A program made the translations under genes and the position numbers. The notes below the pieces were generated by a model that ran no database searches, was not told the DNA's origin, and worked only from the letters and a program-made list of their open reading frames with translations. From Hippophae tibetana (taxonomy: Eukaryota > Streptophyta > Magnoliopsida > Rosales > Elaeagnaceae), in contig CM072812.1 in the NCBI GenBank assembly GCA_037013495.1, positions 70,315,340 through 70,379,339 on the forward strand: a stretch of 64,000 nucleotides of DNA. The letters are read 5' to 3'. Shown here one piece after another: positions 34,371 through 46,907 of this stretch; the first letter of the stretch is position 1; each line of letters opens with the position of its first letter.

Positions 34371-37300
34371 CTAAATGATATATAGGAATGTGAGGTTTAG
34401 CAACCTTATTATTTCTTATTGTTTTCTTTTAGAAATTACTTTTAGTAGTTGTCTTTTGTTTTTTATGATGAAGTGTGATAACTTGATATTTAGTTTGTAG
34501 TTCCACGAGCATTTTATTTTATGATTAATAATGAGGACTTCATTTTTTCTTCATCATTGCCTTGGTACTTTTATGCTTCTAAATTATTTGTATTTTAGTT
34601 TTTGATCATTGTTGATGGTATTACACTTTACATTTGTTTTCTTTGGTAATATTTTTTTGTTGATGCAAATTTTTAGGAATTTTCCATTGAGACAACACTT
34701 TGTAAATTTGCCATTGAGACAATACTTTGTAAATTTGCCATTGGGACAACACTTTGTAAATTTTTAGTTGAGACAATACTTTGGAAATTGTTCTATAACT
34801 TGAAGTAAAATTCTATTAATACTTCATTCCAATTTTACGAGTGGATGACTTGGTGGTTGCTCAAGAAATACTTAGTATCTTTTGATGATATTTCGATGAA
34901 TAAGGTAGAGATCCATAATTGGAAGAGCCTAGAAGCTTACAATGCATACAACATCACATAGTATTGTAGTGCTGGATAACTTCTAGAAACACCTAACTGA
35001 TGAGACCAAGCAACAGTGGCATGAGATAGCACCAAGGATGAAACATACTAGGGAAGGATAAAGGGTGGTTTGTCGACTAACTGGCTAGTTGGTTGGTTGA
35101 TTGGAGGTGGATTGATGGACCAGTAGGCAAGACATGTCAGCTGGCTGGCTAATCAACTAGTAGGATAATGGTGGATTAAATCCAATTACTTGAAAGGGTA
35201 TATGGCTGCCTGGATGTTAGAAGCTGGTAGGTTACGACATAAGCAGATGTGTACTTGCCAACCATAGCCCATAAGTATGGCGTCGAGTGATCCTTGTTCT
35301 ACCAGTGCATCAAAGTTTTCTTGAGGTCTGGACTCCAATGCTTGTTTCTAGGCTTTTATGATACACTATACCTTTTTAAATTTTCTTTTGTCTTCTCAAA
35401 AATGCCCAAAAATTCTCAAAGTGTTTGGTGGTGTTCCAAAGTTATTTCTCATATCTTGAAAATCTTGGATTTTGTTTTTCTCACCTTTTCTCACGTAAGC
35501 TGCCAATGAGTGATCAATATATGAGGTTATACTTGATAGAGCCCCCAACTCTTCCAACCACTTTACTTAGCATACTTCCAATGTGGCAAGCAACAAAAAT
35601 AGTCTAGACTTTAACATGTGAAAAATTTGGTCTTCACTTCATTTCTAAGGGATTGTATGGTTAAAATAAGCTCAACACAAGTCTCAATGTTATGATGATT
35701 CCAAGTGATCTAACCGATCCAACATGGGTTTCTAATATCTAAGGATAAGTTTTCGGGTATAAAGGAAAGAACACCTCACTATTATTAATGGTAGACTTCC
35801 CAAAGTATTGTAGTGTTTTTATCCTACATTGACATCATTATTAGTGCTAAAATATTTTGTTCCTTGCTTTACTTTCGACATAAGACCTACTCCATTGTGA
35901 TATTATCGTTATTGGTTTCTAGATAAGTTATATACTTCCTGGGCAATACCATATTCATTGTTAGGTGCTAGGTATACTAACCTGCACTTTTCAAGCAATA
36001 TTTTTTCATCGTTGGGTTCTAGGTAGGTTGATGGAAAATTCCCAGGTGAGATTTTATCCATTTTTTTGTTCTATGTTTATTGGCATGCACTTCCTAGGAA
36101 AGAGTTGCTGGAGTGAATCGTGCCTAATTCCTTCTAAGACTTGATCACCACTATGTTTTAGGTAGATGTTAGACTTTTCCTTGGTAGGATGTTCTTTGGG
36201 GTAACATGCCCTAACTCTTTTATAAGGAATACCACTGCATGGTTTTGAGGAAGGTTTCCTTCCTACTAGCTCTTGTGCGGGTATTGATTGATGCGAAGTG
36301 CAAGGTACCCAGAAGCAATGAAGTATGTCCAACTTTTGTGCAAGGCTCTAGAAGAGATCACTCATTGTTTCAAGTTCTGATTCTATTGTGTCAAAAACAA
36401 AAGTGGTTTATACGTTCACTTCTTTATCAAAGACATTCTTATTTTTCTACTTGTAACATGTTGTGGTGATGCATATGGGTCCCAACTTTAGCTTAACATT
36501 ATTAAAGGATCTATTTGGATGAGTGTAATCTTTCCTAACTCGTTTGGCTCTTTTTTTTTTGTCTAAGTTCAATAGTTAGATTTGTTAATGTATTAAGAGT
36601 TTGGCCAAGTGCGACTGCTAGAGCTTGGTAGAGGAACATATTCATTTTTAACCTTACTAGAGTATTTGGTTTAGGTTTAAAGTTTGATTTTAATGCAATT
36701 ATTGTTCACTTTCATTAGAAAAGAGTTTTTGGCTTGCTGTGAGAATGTTAGGATTTTTCTTTGGTGGAGTGAGTCTCGAGAGCACTAAGAGTAATTACAC
36801 AAAGTATGAGTGTCAAAGTGGCTGAATTGTTTTTCTTTTATTGATGATGAATACTTCTTTTCTTTTTCTTTCTTTTATTTTTATTTTTTCTAGCTCTTCT
36901 AATGAGTTTGGATGTTTTGTGTTAACAAGGATGTGGAGGACCTCACCTAACACTTTATTGAAAATGAAAATTACAAAAGAAAAATCTAGGTAAATTTGAT
37001 TCTCATCCATGTTCTTGAGGTCTCTCCTTTGCCAGGTTACATGGCATGGATTTTTCGATTGAGGAATCAGATATTGGGGCTAATCCACCTTTTTAACCTG
37101 AGTTAAGCGCTATCCATTGAGTAAAGGAGTGATTCGGACGGTTGGTGGCCCCTCTAGAGTTATGAGTCCTTGTCGCTATATGAGTGGTAACTCCCGCTCC
37201 ATCCATTTTGTGTCTTCTACCCTTTTCTTAAGCTACCCTTTATTCTACCAAGCTTGTCCCAACTCCATCTTCCATTAAAAATTTCAATGTTAAGTGATAA

Positions 37301-37373
37301 GTTGATGATAATACCCTATCGGCATGCAAGAAGAGTCATCCTAAAATGTAGTTGTAAGTTGAGGGGTGATACT
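34371..37373. mobile_element. Internal region of Tat-like element, no domains recognised
   Basis: No reverse transcriptase, RNase H or integrase motif is readable on either strand. The region includes the 27-bp tandem repeat at 34689-34797 and a GTTGG/CTGGC-rich tract at 35060-35240. Open frames such as 36054-36332 (minus) and 36239-36469 (plus) match nothing I know. Confidence 0.4.
34689..34797. repeat. 27-bp tandem repeat, four copies
   Basis: The unit TTGAGACAACACTTTGTAAA plus TTTGCCA is repeated four times with a few substitutions; the last copy is more diverged. Confidence 0.85.
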
Positions 37374-39326
37374 GTATTTTATATAGTTATTTTCATCTAT
37401 TTTATTAATTATAATTGTTATGTTCTTCACATTTTTAGTTAATTTTAGTTTAATAAATTAGTATTTACTGTATATTTGTTAAGGAATATATTTTAAGAAA
37501 ATTAAATAATTTGAATTGAAAATGTAATTAATTGCAAATTTATGTCCAAAAATATAATTTCAAATAAATGAGTGCTTAATTGCAAATTATAAAAGTCAAA
37601 AATATAATTTAAATTAAAATCGGGCTTAATTTTAATTATTAAAAGTTTAAAATTTAATTTAAATTAGAAAAGGGCTTAATTGTAATTAAAGAAAGTTTAA
37701 AATATAATTTGAATTAAATTGGTGGGTCAAAATGCAATTAATTACAGTTATTTTTCTGCGTAGGAGATAAGAAGACCACGCGCCATCATCCACACGCGCA
37801 ACGTACGCCGTCATATCAAAGAATAAACGGTTAGGATGAGCGCGTGTCATTCAAACCCGACCAAAGAGAGTGGGTGCAGGGTTTTCTCTATCACGTGGCT
37901 CGGTGCCCGAGTGGGGCCCACCTTCCGCGCAAGCCGGTTTGCAAGGTAGGACCCACGTGTCTGACGCATTTTCAAGGCATGATTCGGTGCGGTCGATTCA
38001 CATGCGCCTGGTTCTACAACTAATCGCTAGCGGCCACGTGTCCCACTTTATCTTTCAACCAATTATATGTTGACACGTGGCAAATGTTTTGGTGAGCGTG
38101 AAAGCGCAGGATCACACACGTGTTGCAGCCGTTATCTCCCACGTTCCTCGCGCCCCTACTCCTGTGTGGCAATTCTACGTGCGCCCGTCCTTGAGCGCCA
38201 ATGATATGCTGCCGCATGTCCCACTTTACCTTTCAGTGAATCATATCACGACACGTGGTAGCGGAAATTGAAAAAAAGAGACAACGACGCACATGTTCCC
38301 AGTTTGCGTTTTCGATACCAGTTTTTCGTTTTCCATACATTTTGTCCCCCACGCATATTGTTTTATTATTTTCCCCACACCTATCTGTCCCCCACGTATT
38401 AAAAAATATATTTTTTAAATGTATTTTTTTAGAAATATTATGTTATAAATATGAGATATTATGATAGAGTAAAAACGTTTTTGGGAGTTTAGAGTTTGAG
38501 ATTTTTAGTAGTATTCGGGGGTGGACTGTGGAACAGGCAGAAGCCATTTTTGGCTTTTGTTGTGTTCTGCGTGTGCCAAATATTTACGATCCAAAATGAT
38601 TTAATTTTTCTTTGTTATTCATCTCATTTTCCTTAACTGTTGTTATTTTAATTTTTAATTTATGAAGTAATTTAATTTTTCTAGGGTCGCATTTTATCTA
38701 AATTTATGACGCTTTGATTTTAATTATTTTTGAAAGAGTTATAAGACGTTCGATTTGTTTATTCTATTTTGTGCTTAATGCTTTTGATGATTTACGAATT
38801 TTATCAAATGATCCGTGGCACTTAAATAAACTTGGAAGAGACATTTTTGTGTATATTGCTAATAGATAGAATGACATGTATGATGAAGGATAGGAATATA
38901 CCCTAATTGTATGTGTGGTCATTTGAGAACTTAGAACGTAATCAATCTTGGTGAATTTAATTCTCATAGGAATATAGTGAATTAATTTAACGAGGTGTGT
39001 TTATAAGGAGCTCGGAAGAGATGTATCGATAAAATTAGAAGTTTTCGGTTGACAAATTAAATGTACTAAAAAAATATAAATCAAAAGAAAATAACATGAT
39101 TCGAGTGGATTAATTTGATGAAAAAATGCAATCCTAGATTTCTTTTATTTTTTTATACAACTTTTTAGTTAACGCCTTCTAATTAACGATCGTTTTGGAT
39201 AAAATCAGAGAGAGATAATTTTAGTACTCAACAAACTGTAGTAACAAATCTCCGTGGGAACGATAACTTACTTATCAAATTTTATTACTTGTGACCGTGT
39301 ATGCTTGCACGTTTTATGTTCTCTAA
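37374..39326 (+). mobile_element. 2.0-kb solo-LTR-like insertion, same family as 11119-13138
   Basis: Collinear with 11119-13138 from CTGTATTTTATATAGTTATT to GTGTATGCTTGCACGTTTT. It holds a GC-rich block (37770-38300) with repeated CACGTG cores (about 37892, 37952, 38034, 38073, 38117 and 38254), a leader region, and an LTR-type end CTCCGTGGGAACGATAACTT at about 39250. It separates the gag-protease part of the Tat-like element from the rest. The flanking bases do not show a clear target duplication. Confidence 0.6.
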
Positions 39327-40640
39327 AAACAACAAGGGGCATTCGACCACTAGGAAATTTATAATTAAAGTTCTAGCAGTGTAGCCTTTCCCATTGTTCA
39401 TTGAAAGTTATACACTTCTTCTTGGGGTTAAAAATTTCTTGAGAATTTGATTAAAGTTGTCGCCAAAGGCAAAATGAGGGATAAGGCTTCATCTTTATCC
39501 AAGCATCTGTGCACAAGACCTCCATTCAACATTCCACATCTACCAAGATTTTGTGCATCTTAGTGTTGGTAATCTAAAGAGTGACATCCAATACATTATA
39601 ATGTGTATGCACTAGTCGCTAGGTTCCCTTATCATAAAAGACCAAGTCTTCTCCCACAATTATAGGCTTCTTTCCTTCCAATGTATTTGTAATATGATAC
39701 ATGCAGCCCCATGGCATGTACTTTTTTGGCATCATTTCAATCTCCACAATAGGTTCCCCAAAGATCATGCGAACCTTATTCACTACTAAGGGCCTAACTG
39801 CTTCAGTTTTATCTCTGTATTTTGTTGATGTCAAAGGTATTTTTCCTAATACATATTTATTCAACATTCCCTTATCAATCTAGTATTTGATCACATCTTT
39901 TAATTCCCAACATTCCTTAGTGTTTTTCTCATAACCATAGTTGTACTTTTAGAATTTTATTTGATTTTTGTTGGTAGGTGGACCTTTTAACTTCTTAGGT
40001 CCTTTGAACAATCATGTGCTCTAGACTTACATTAACACTTGATTTTAGGTAGTGTTTAAGAAAATAGATTTCTTGAACTCCACCTCTAGGCAGGAGCTCT
40101 CGATTCTTCTGGGTGGTTTGCCACTCTTTCACTTTGATCTGGGCTTCTTTAATATTTTGAGGCCTAGATTCGTCATCAATCTTGTGCTTTTGGGAATTAT
40201 TTTTTTCCTACTTCTATGATAGATGGCCATATCCTCAATAATTATTGATGTTACCACCATTATGGTTGCCTCTTTGTATGTTAACATATGGAGTCTTACT
40301 ACCAATTGGTTATATAGAGGCCACTAAATGAATGGATTGTAAGAAGTCGTTGACTGCCAAGAAGTTAAAATAGTTCTCAACCTAGATCTTTTCATTGTTG
40401 AAGCGTTCGAAGAAATTCTTAAGGGATTCATTATTTCTTTTGGCCAACCCATCAAGTGTGTGATGGTCTTTGAAAATCTCCTATTGGCTAAGAAATGAGT
40501 GGAAAATTTCTTGGCAAAGTCTGAGAAGTTTCTAATACTTTCTGGCTTCAAGGTTTGGTACTAGATACAAACCTTTCCCACCAAAGTCATTAGAAAAACT
40601 CGATAGTTAATAACATTACTTTGGGGTACAAGTTCATCTA
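39327..40640 (-). pseudogene. Gag-protease remnant of Tat-like gypsy element
   Basis: Minus-strand frames read, in order: YQTLKPESIRNFSDFAKKF with STHFLANRR (about 40570-40480), the capsid core of Tat-type Gag; YEKNTKECWELKDVI (about 39930-39885), the remnant of the zinc knuckle whose ECW.LKD end is typical of Tat Gag; and after KPIIVGEDL a segment reading HTHYNVLDVTL, ITNTKMHKILVDVEC and CTDAWIKM (about 39625-39470), equal to the protease region where VLVD-G-SS is expected; the active-site DNGSS has become DVEC. Gag packages RNA and protease matures the polyprotein. Stops and frameshifts throughout. Confidence 0.78.
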
Positions 40641-41274
40641 GTCTCTGAATTACTCTAAGTGATTTAGAGACTCAATAGACCTCTTATAGGTGCCAACAGT
40701 TGTTGTTTTAACTTTTTACCCAACACGGTAGACATTACTTCCAAGGTGAAAGTTGCTTGGGTGGACTCTACGTAGTCTAGGTAGTGCTTCTCACCATTGA
40801 CTTTTAACCCTATTTTATAAAAACTCTATGTCCTCTATTAGGGGTAGGGGTGTCCAATTGGTGGTTACATGTCGTTGGTAGTTATTGGTGATTGAGACCA
40901 AAATCTATGACATCCTTAATAATGCTTCCTTGTCTAGAAATGGCATATTGATGAATCTCAAGGTATTCATGTACATCCTGGTGTCCAATATACAAATGTT
41001 CCTAACCAAGGCAATTATTGTCATCATGGATTGCGATAGCTAGTTGTGCTTATAACTACGTATTGTTATTGTCAACTCCCTAATGTTCTTGGAGCTTTAG
41101 GACTCTAGGTCCCAATATGCTATGGACTGGGTCTCCACGATAGGAAGAGTTGTGGCTTTCTTGGAGTTTGATGCTAGCCCTACTAGGCTTGGTGCTCAAT
41201 CTATCCTAAAGTGTAGGAAATGTTATTAGACTCATATTGAAATATATTAGCTTACTATCAGAAGAAATGACACT
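40641..41274 (-). mobile_element. 5' leader region of Tat-like gypsy element
   Basis: Sequence between the gag remnant and the 5' LTR on the minus strand. No clear primer-binding site is visible; no domain recognised. Confidence 0.4.
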
Positions 41275-41630
41275 ATATGTGTTGTATTCACTTCGACGCT
41301 TAAGTCAGTTCTTAAAAGATTTAACCTAATAAAGTAATGTAGGATTTCAAAATTACATAAAGCATGAAAGTAGAAACCTATTTATAGGCAAGAATCAAGG
41401 ATAATATCATAATATATAAATAATATATTATTTTGATATTAATAAATATTTAAATCATTAATATTTTATTATATTTAAATTAAATAACAATTACCATAAA
41501 TATTTTCTATTTGAATTCAAACATTTGCTAATTATGTATTGATTGTGTATTAAGTGTATCCATTTCACTATTCAAATGTGAAATTGATCAATCAAAGGAT
41601 ATCATGTATACCTAATAAAATTTTCCCTCA
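41275..41630 (-). repeat. 5' LTR of Tat-like gypsy element
   Basis: Partner of 30776-31327. The right edge CCCTCA (41625-41630) is the TGAGGG start of the LTR on the minus strand. The left edge is approximate; a few more bases may belong to the LTR. Confidence 0.6.
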
Positions 41631-41635
41631 AAAGA

Positions 41636-42930
41636 AACCTATCTAACTTATGGTGGATTGATTCCTTAAATTTTGAATCCAAATTAGCAGTCTAATCTTA
41701 GAGAAAAATAATGAAAAAAAAATTGTTGGTTTTATTTGATTTAGTTTTATTAGATTTTATTTTCACTTCTAGATAAAAAAAATTTAAGATTGATATATTT
41801 ATTATTTATAGTTAATTGTAAAATAAATAAAAATAAAAGAATAGTAATTAAAACACAGTTTAAATAAGAAGAAAAATATTGATTTATTAATAATATTCAC
41901 TTATTCGTCATTCAACGTTTGTTGGTTATGTAAATGAATATTAGATTTAGTATTATTTTAATTTTTTTAATATATATATATATATATATATTTTATTTTT
42001 TAAAAATTATATCTTTTAATTATTAAATATATTATTTTTATAATTTTTATTGTTAAAGGTAAACATATATTATATTGGGTATTTATTGATGGGGCAAAAG
42101 CCGCACAGACGAGACTTGTTTGAAGGCTATTTTACATATGACATATAATGATTTTTTTTTAAAATTTAAAATTTAAACATATTTTATTTATATATAATTT
42201 ACTAATAGTAAACATTAAATGAAAAATACAATCACCATACTAATTTTTAATCAATTTATTTTAATAGTTAATTTATTTTTAATTTACGGTAAAATAATTG
42301 TAAGAATAAATTTTTCATATTTTTTATACATTAATTATGATTAAAAATATTTTACTAACTAAATTAATCATTAAAATTAATAATTATGATTAAAAATATT
42401 TTACTAACTAAATTAATCATTAAAATTAATAAACTTATATGATGGACAAAATTTATTTTATGTATACCATAAAAAGAATTTTTTTCACAATTTACTTAGT
42501 TGGAATAAATTAAAAGCTTAAATGAAGCAATGGTTTCTTTTAAAAGGGGTTATATTTGAACTCCTTTAAAATGGATTGATTATTAAAAGTTAGATTAATT
42601 ATATATTTTATATGATAAATATAAAATTAATTAAGATCAGAGATGAACTAGCATTCAAATTGGTCGTGAACAGGATGACAAATATTTATCGTTTATCTAA
42701 CTCTATTTAATGAAAATAACATAAAGATAAAATAGTAAACATTATTATTATTATTATTATTATATTTTAAAAAATTAAAAATTAAGAATTAAAAGACACT
42801 CTTTAAATTTGAGCTTTCCTTAAACTGAAACCTTAGGCGGCTGCCAATATGACCTACAATTGAGCTAACCCTAATTTTATTTTGTATAAAATGAGTAAAA
42901 ATTGATAGAAGAATATATATATATATATAT
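41636..42930. other. AT-rich intergenic stretch with microsatellites and a 49-bp tandem duplication
   Basis: (TA)n at 41969-41991, (ATT)n at 42741-42763 and (TA)n at 42913-42930. A perfect 49-bp tandem duplication lies at 42332-42429. No gene. Confidence 0.7.
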
Positions 42931-43753
42931 TGTTGAAAATAATATAAATTTAAATAAAGAAAATGATAAGAAAACGTGCAAAAATTTTCTCTCTTGACAA
43001 ATTTTATAGAACATTGTTTTTCTAAATCTCTTAGGAAGTTTTGACATAGAGAAGGATTTACAATTGAGATTGGATCTCAAGTGTCAGTTACGTTTGTGGA
43101 AGGAAAGATAATCTAGGCAATTGTGAAGTTACATATGCGCGTGTGCGTTGCTTTCGATGTACGACAGGTCAGCCGTGTCGTGAAGTGTGTGTGAGATGAC
43201 ACTTTATTTGTTGGAAATTTTTTTATTATTAAAACTATTTTTTCCAATAGTTAGAAATTCTGTTCTTATCTAAACTCACTCACTCAAAACCTAACTATTA
43301 TTTTTTTGACCACTTCGTTCCATTATAGTGTGAATGTTTTTGCTATTACTGTGTGCACATTTTCTTTGTGAACATTACATGCACGTTCATCATTTTTTCC
43401 AACTATAAAAAGAGAGTCATAGCTCTTAGTTTTACAAAACTAAGAAACTGTTATTCACAGCAAACTTAAGAAAAGAAAATTCAAAATTGTTTTTTCAGTT
43501 TATCGAGCAACATAAATATTTTAGAGATGTAGCATTCCGGACTTCATCAGTACAGTGCAATTTTGAGAGAGAAAAAGGATCCTGGGCTATTTTATCCTAA
43601 GAACAACGAGGTTATCTTTGCTTGCAAAAATTTAGACAGAATTGCAAAACGTCCTAAAAAGAGCGACTTAGTCCACGACTCAACCCAAGTAGTACTTTTT
43701 AGTATATCAGTAATATTGTTCATATCTTGTGTCTTACATACCTGTTACCAACA
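42931..43753 (+). repeat. 5' LTR of nearly full-length copia element
   Basis: Starts TGTTGAAAATA and ends TTACCAACA. Collinear with 49173-49998, with shared AATTTAAATAAA, ATTTACAATTGAGATTGG, TGACACTTTATTT, ACGTTCATCA and AACTATAAAAAGAG (TATA region at about 43403-43412). It is inserted in a TA microsatellite, which recurs after the 3' LTR. Confidence 0.88.
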
Positions 43754-44700
43754 ATTTTAAGACGTATTTATATCTTCCATGTTTACTGAAATGTGAACTG
43801 TTGATCTCAACAAACCGTTTCATTTGGAAGGACTACACTTTAAAACATGGAGACAAAAGATGTTACTTTTCTTAACTATGAAAAAGGTCGCTTGTATTCT
43901 TACTATTGAAAAACCAATGCTGACTAACCCTCTTACTGAAGCTAGAACTAAGGACTTAGACACCTGGATGGAAAATGATTTTTTATGTAAACATTTTATT
44001 CTTAATGGTTTAGGTGATGATTTGTATGACTATTATAATTTTGATAAGTCAGCTAAGGAAATTTGGGATGCACTTCGAAAGAAGTATGATACTAAGGAAT
44101 CTGGAACAAAAATGTATGTTGTCAACAGATACATGAAGTACCAAATGACTGATAAGAATATGTGGAAGCTCAAACACATGAACTACAAAAAATAATACAT
44201 GAAATAACTTCTAAAGGTATGACTTTAGATAAACAATTTCAAGTTGTTGTTATTATAGATAAATTACCCCCTCCATAGAAAGATTTTAAGAATGCACTTG
44301 GACATAAAACTAAGGAATTTTATTTAGAAAGTCTCATAACCCCTCTACGAATACATTAAGAAACTCGAAAACAAGATCAAAAGCATGAAGTACTCGCTGT
44401 CTTAAACAACAGTGCCAATAAGAAATCCTCTTCTATAATTCTGAAACCTATAGAAAGAAACATGAAAACTCAAAATTGTAATAATAGCCAGAACCGTAAT
44501 AACCAAAATAGAAACAAAAATCCTCCATGGAATGGACCTTAACCCTCTTAAGAAATAACACATTCATGTGTTATAGTTGTAACAAGCTTGCCCACTTGAC
44601 TAGGAACTATCGAAACAGGAATCATCCTACCCCTCAGGTGAACATTACCGAAGATCAGCTTATTACGATGATATTTGAAATCAACTTTGCTATGATCGTG
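43754..44700 (+). pseudogene. Copia gag remnant
   Basis: 43824-44195 reads MEGLHFKTWRQKMLLFLTMK, DTWMENDFLCKHFILNGL, YNFDKSAKEIWDALRKKYDT and YMKYQMTDKNM, a UBN2-type copia capsid. A frame change near 44160 is followed by KGMTLDKQFQVVVIIDKLP. The zinc knuckle at 44567-44610 reads CYSCNKLAHLTRNY: the fourth ligand, normally Cys, is Tyr. The copia protease active site DTGA expected near 44690 is not readable (a stop replaces part of it). Gag would form the virus-like particle. Confidence 0.85.
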
Positions 44701-44702
44701 AT

Positions 44703-45700
44703 ATGTTCATGTCCTATTTTGTGTCCGAGGATAAGAAAATGATGTTAGGAGGCTCCCATTCCACTAAAGTTGCTGATACTGGTGAGGTGAAATTGAAGTT
44801 TACCTCTAGAAAGACTGTCATCTTGAAGAATGTCCTGCATATTTCAGAGATGAGAAAGAACTTAGTTTTGAGCTATCTTCTTAACAAAGATGGGTCTACT
44901 CAAACTATAGGGGATGATTTGTATACAATAACTAAGAAGAATGTTTTTGTTGGGAAAAGGTACGTCACTGAGGGCATGTTTCAATTGAATGTTGAAATTA
45001 ATAAAGTTTCTTCTTCTGCTTATATGTTAAGTTCTCTTAATCTTTGGCATGCCAAATTTTTTTATGTTAATAGACGCATAATAAAAAACATGAGTACCTT
45101 AGAACTAATTCCTAAATTATCTTTGAATGATTTTGAAAAATGTAATTTTTGTAATCAAGCTAAAATAACCAAAACTTCACATATATCAATAGTTAGAGAA
45201 TCTAAACCTTTACACTTAATACACTATGACATATGTGAACTTGATGGTATGTTAACAAGAAATGGAAAACACTATTTTATAAATTTTATTGATGATTGTT
45301 CAAACTATACTTATGTATATCAAATTAAAAATAAAAGTGAAGCGTTTGACATGTTTAAAATATTTATGATTGAAATTGAAAATAAACTTAATAGAAAAAT
45401 AAAAAGATTTTGAAGTGATAAGAGCACTGAATATGATTCAAATATTTTCAATGTATTTTATAATACTCATGGAATCGTTCATGAAAAAACTGCACCTTAT
45501 TCTCTTAAAATGAATGGAAAAGTTAAAAGAAAAAATAGAACTTTTACTGAATTAGTTATTGTAATTTTATTAAACTCTGATGCTGATTCCCATTGGTGGG
45601 GAGAAATTTTATTAACTGTTTTCTATATGTTAAATAGAGTGCCTAAATCTACTAGTAAAATTTCACATATGAAATTTTAAAAAATAAGAAACTAACTTAA
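44703..45700 (+). pseudogene. Copia protease C-terminus and integrase remnant
   Basis: 44703-45413 is open: VILKNVLHISEMRKNLV (end of protease domain), then the pre-integrase region LWHAKFFYVN...CNFCNQAK, an HHCC zinc site whose second His is Tyr. The integrase core follows with HYDICELDG (first catalytic Asp), FINFIDDCSNYTYVY, then after a stop SDKSTEYDSN (second Asp) and MNGKVKRKNRTF. In the last motif the family has NGVAERKNRT; the catalytic Glu is Lys here. The enzyme would insert element DNA into the chromosome; this copy has lost an essential residue. Confidence 0.88.
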
Positions 45701-45709
45701 CTTATTTTA

Positions 45710-46907
45710 AAACTTTGGGTTATTTAGCCTATCTTAGGATTCCTGATCCTAAAAGAAATAAACTTGCTAGTAGAACATATGAATGTGTGTTCATAGGATA
45801 TGATGTGAATAGTAAACCTTATAAATTCTATGACTTAAATGATCATATAGTTATAAAATAAAATGATGCTGATTTCTATTAACATAGGTTTCCCTTTAAA
45901 TTGAAGAATAATGGGGGCTCATCTTCTAATAGTTTACCTATAACTAGAACTAGTGAAAAAAATGAGGAATTAGACACTGAAATTAGGAGAAGTAAACAAG
46001 CTCGAACCTCTAAGGATTTTGGGTTTCATTTTTATTCTTATACCTTAGAGGAAGATCCCTAAACTCTTCAGCAAACCTCATATTCTTTAAATGCCAACTT
46101 ATGTGAAGAAGCCATAAATGATGAAATGGACTCTCTTGAGTATAATAGAACTTCACATTTAGTTGACTTACCTCCTGGTTGCAAAACCACATTATGTAAA
46201 TTGATACTAAAGAAAAAATTAAAACTAGATGGTACTATTGAAAAGTACAAAGCTCGTCTTGTAGCCAAAGAGTATAAGCAAATAGAAAATGTAGATTTCT
46301 TTGATACCTTTTCACCAGTCACACAAATAACTTCCATACGTGTGCTTGTCTCTCTTGCTACTATCCATGATTTAGTAGTGCACCAAATGGATGTTAAAAT
46401 TGCCTTATTAAATGGTGACTTAGAATAAGAGATTTATATGGACCAACTTGAAGGCTTTGTTTCCCTAGGTCAAGAAAATAAAGTTTGTAAACTAGATAAA
46501 TATTTTATGGTCTAAAACAAGAAACTAAGCAATGACATGAAAATTTTGATAATCTAATTATCTCACATGGATTCAAAATGAATGAAAGTTGCAAATTCAT
46601 TTATTATAAATCAGACAATGACATTTGTACTATTATATGTTTATATGTAAATGACATGCTTATTTTTGGGTCAAATATTCATGTTGTGAATAATGTGAAC
46701 ATTTTGTTGTGTGCTAACTTTGATATGAAAGACATTGGATAAGCAAGTGTAATCCTTGGTATGAGGATAACTAGGTTTGAAAAGGGATTTTCTCTATATC
46801 AATCTCATTACATTGAGAAGATCTTAAAGAAATATAATTACTTTAACTACAAACCTACATATACTCCTTATGATCCTAGTGTAAAATTGTTCAAGTACAC
46901 CAGAAAT
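45710..46907 (+). pseudogene. Copia reverse transcriptase remnant, 5' of CACTA insertion
   Basis: Frames read YECVFIGYDVNSKPYKFYDL (end of integrase/linker), RRSKQARTSKDFGFHF, then RT blocks LVDLPPGCKTTLCKLILKKK, KYKARLVAKEYKQIEN, FFDTFSPVTQITSIRVLVSL, VVHQMDVKIALLNGDLE, YMDQLEGFVSLGQENKVCKL, ICLYVNDMLIFGSN and LGMRITRFEKGFSLYQSHYI. The catalytic YVDD is YVND (codon AAT at 46650-46652). Several TAA/TAG stops. The frame is cut at 46907 by a CACTA transposon and resumes at 47939. Confidence 0.9.
46905..46907. repeat. 3-bp target duplication AAT of CACTA element, left
   Basis: AAT before CACTACTAC is repeated after the right end at 47939-47941; 3-bp duplications are diagnostic of CACTA elements. 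Confidence 0.85.

Noticed and set aside
36054-36469. Overlapping open frames on both strands (92 and 76 codons)
   Set aside because: Neither resembles integrase or any other family, and they lie in internal retroelement sequence with many stops around them.
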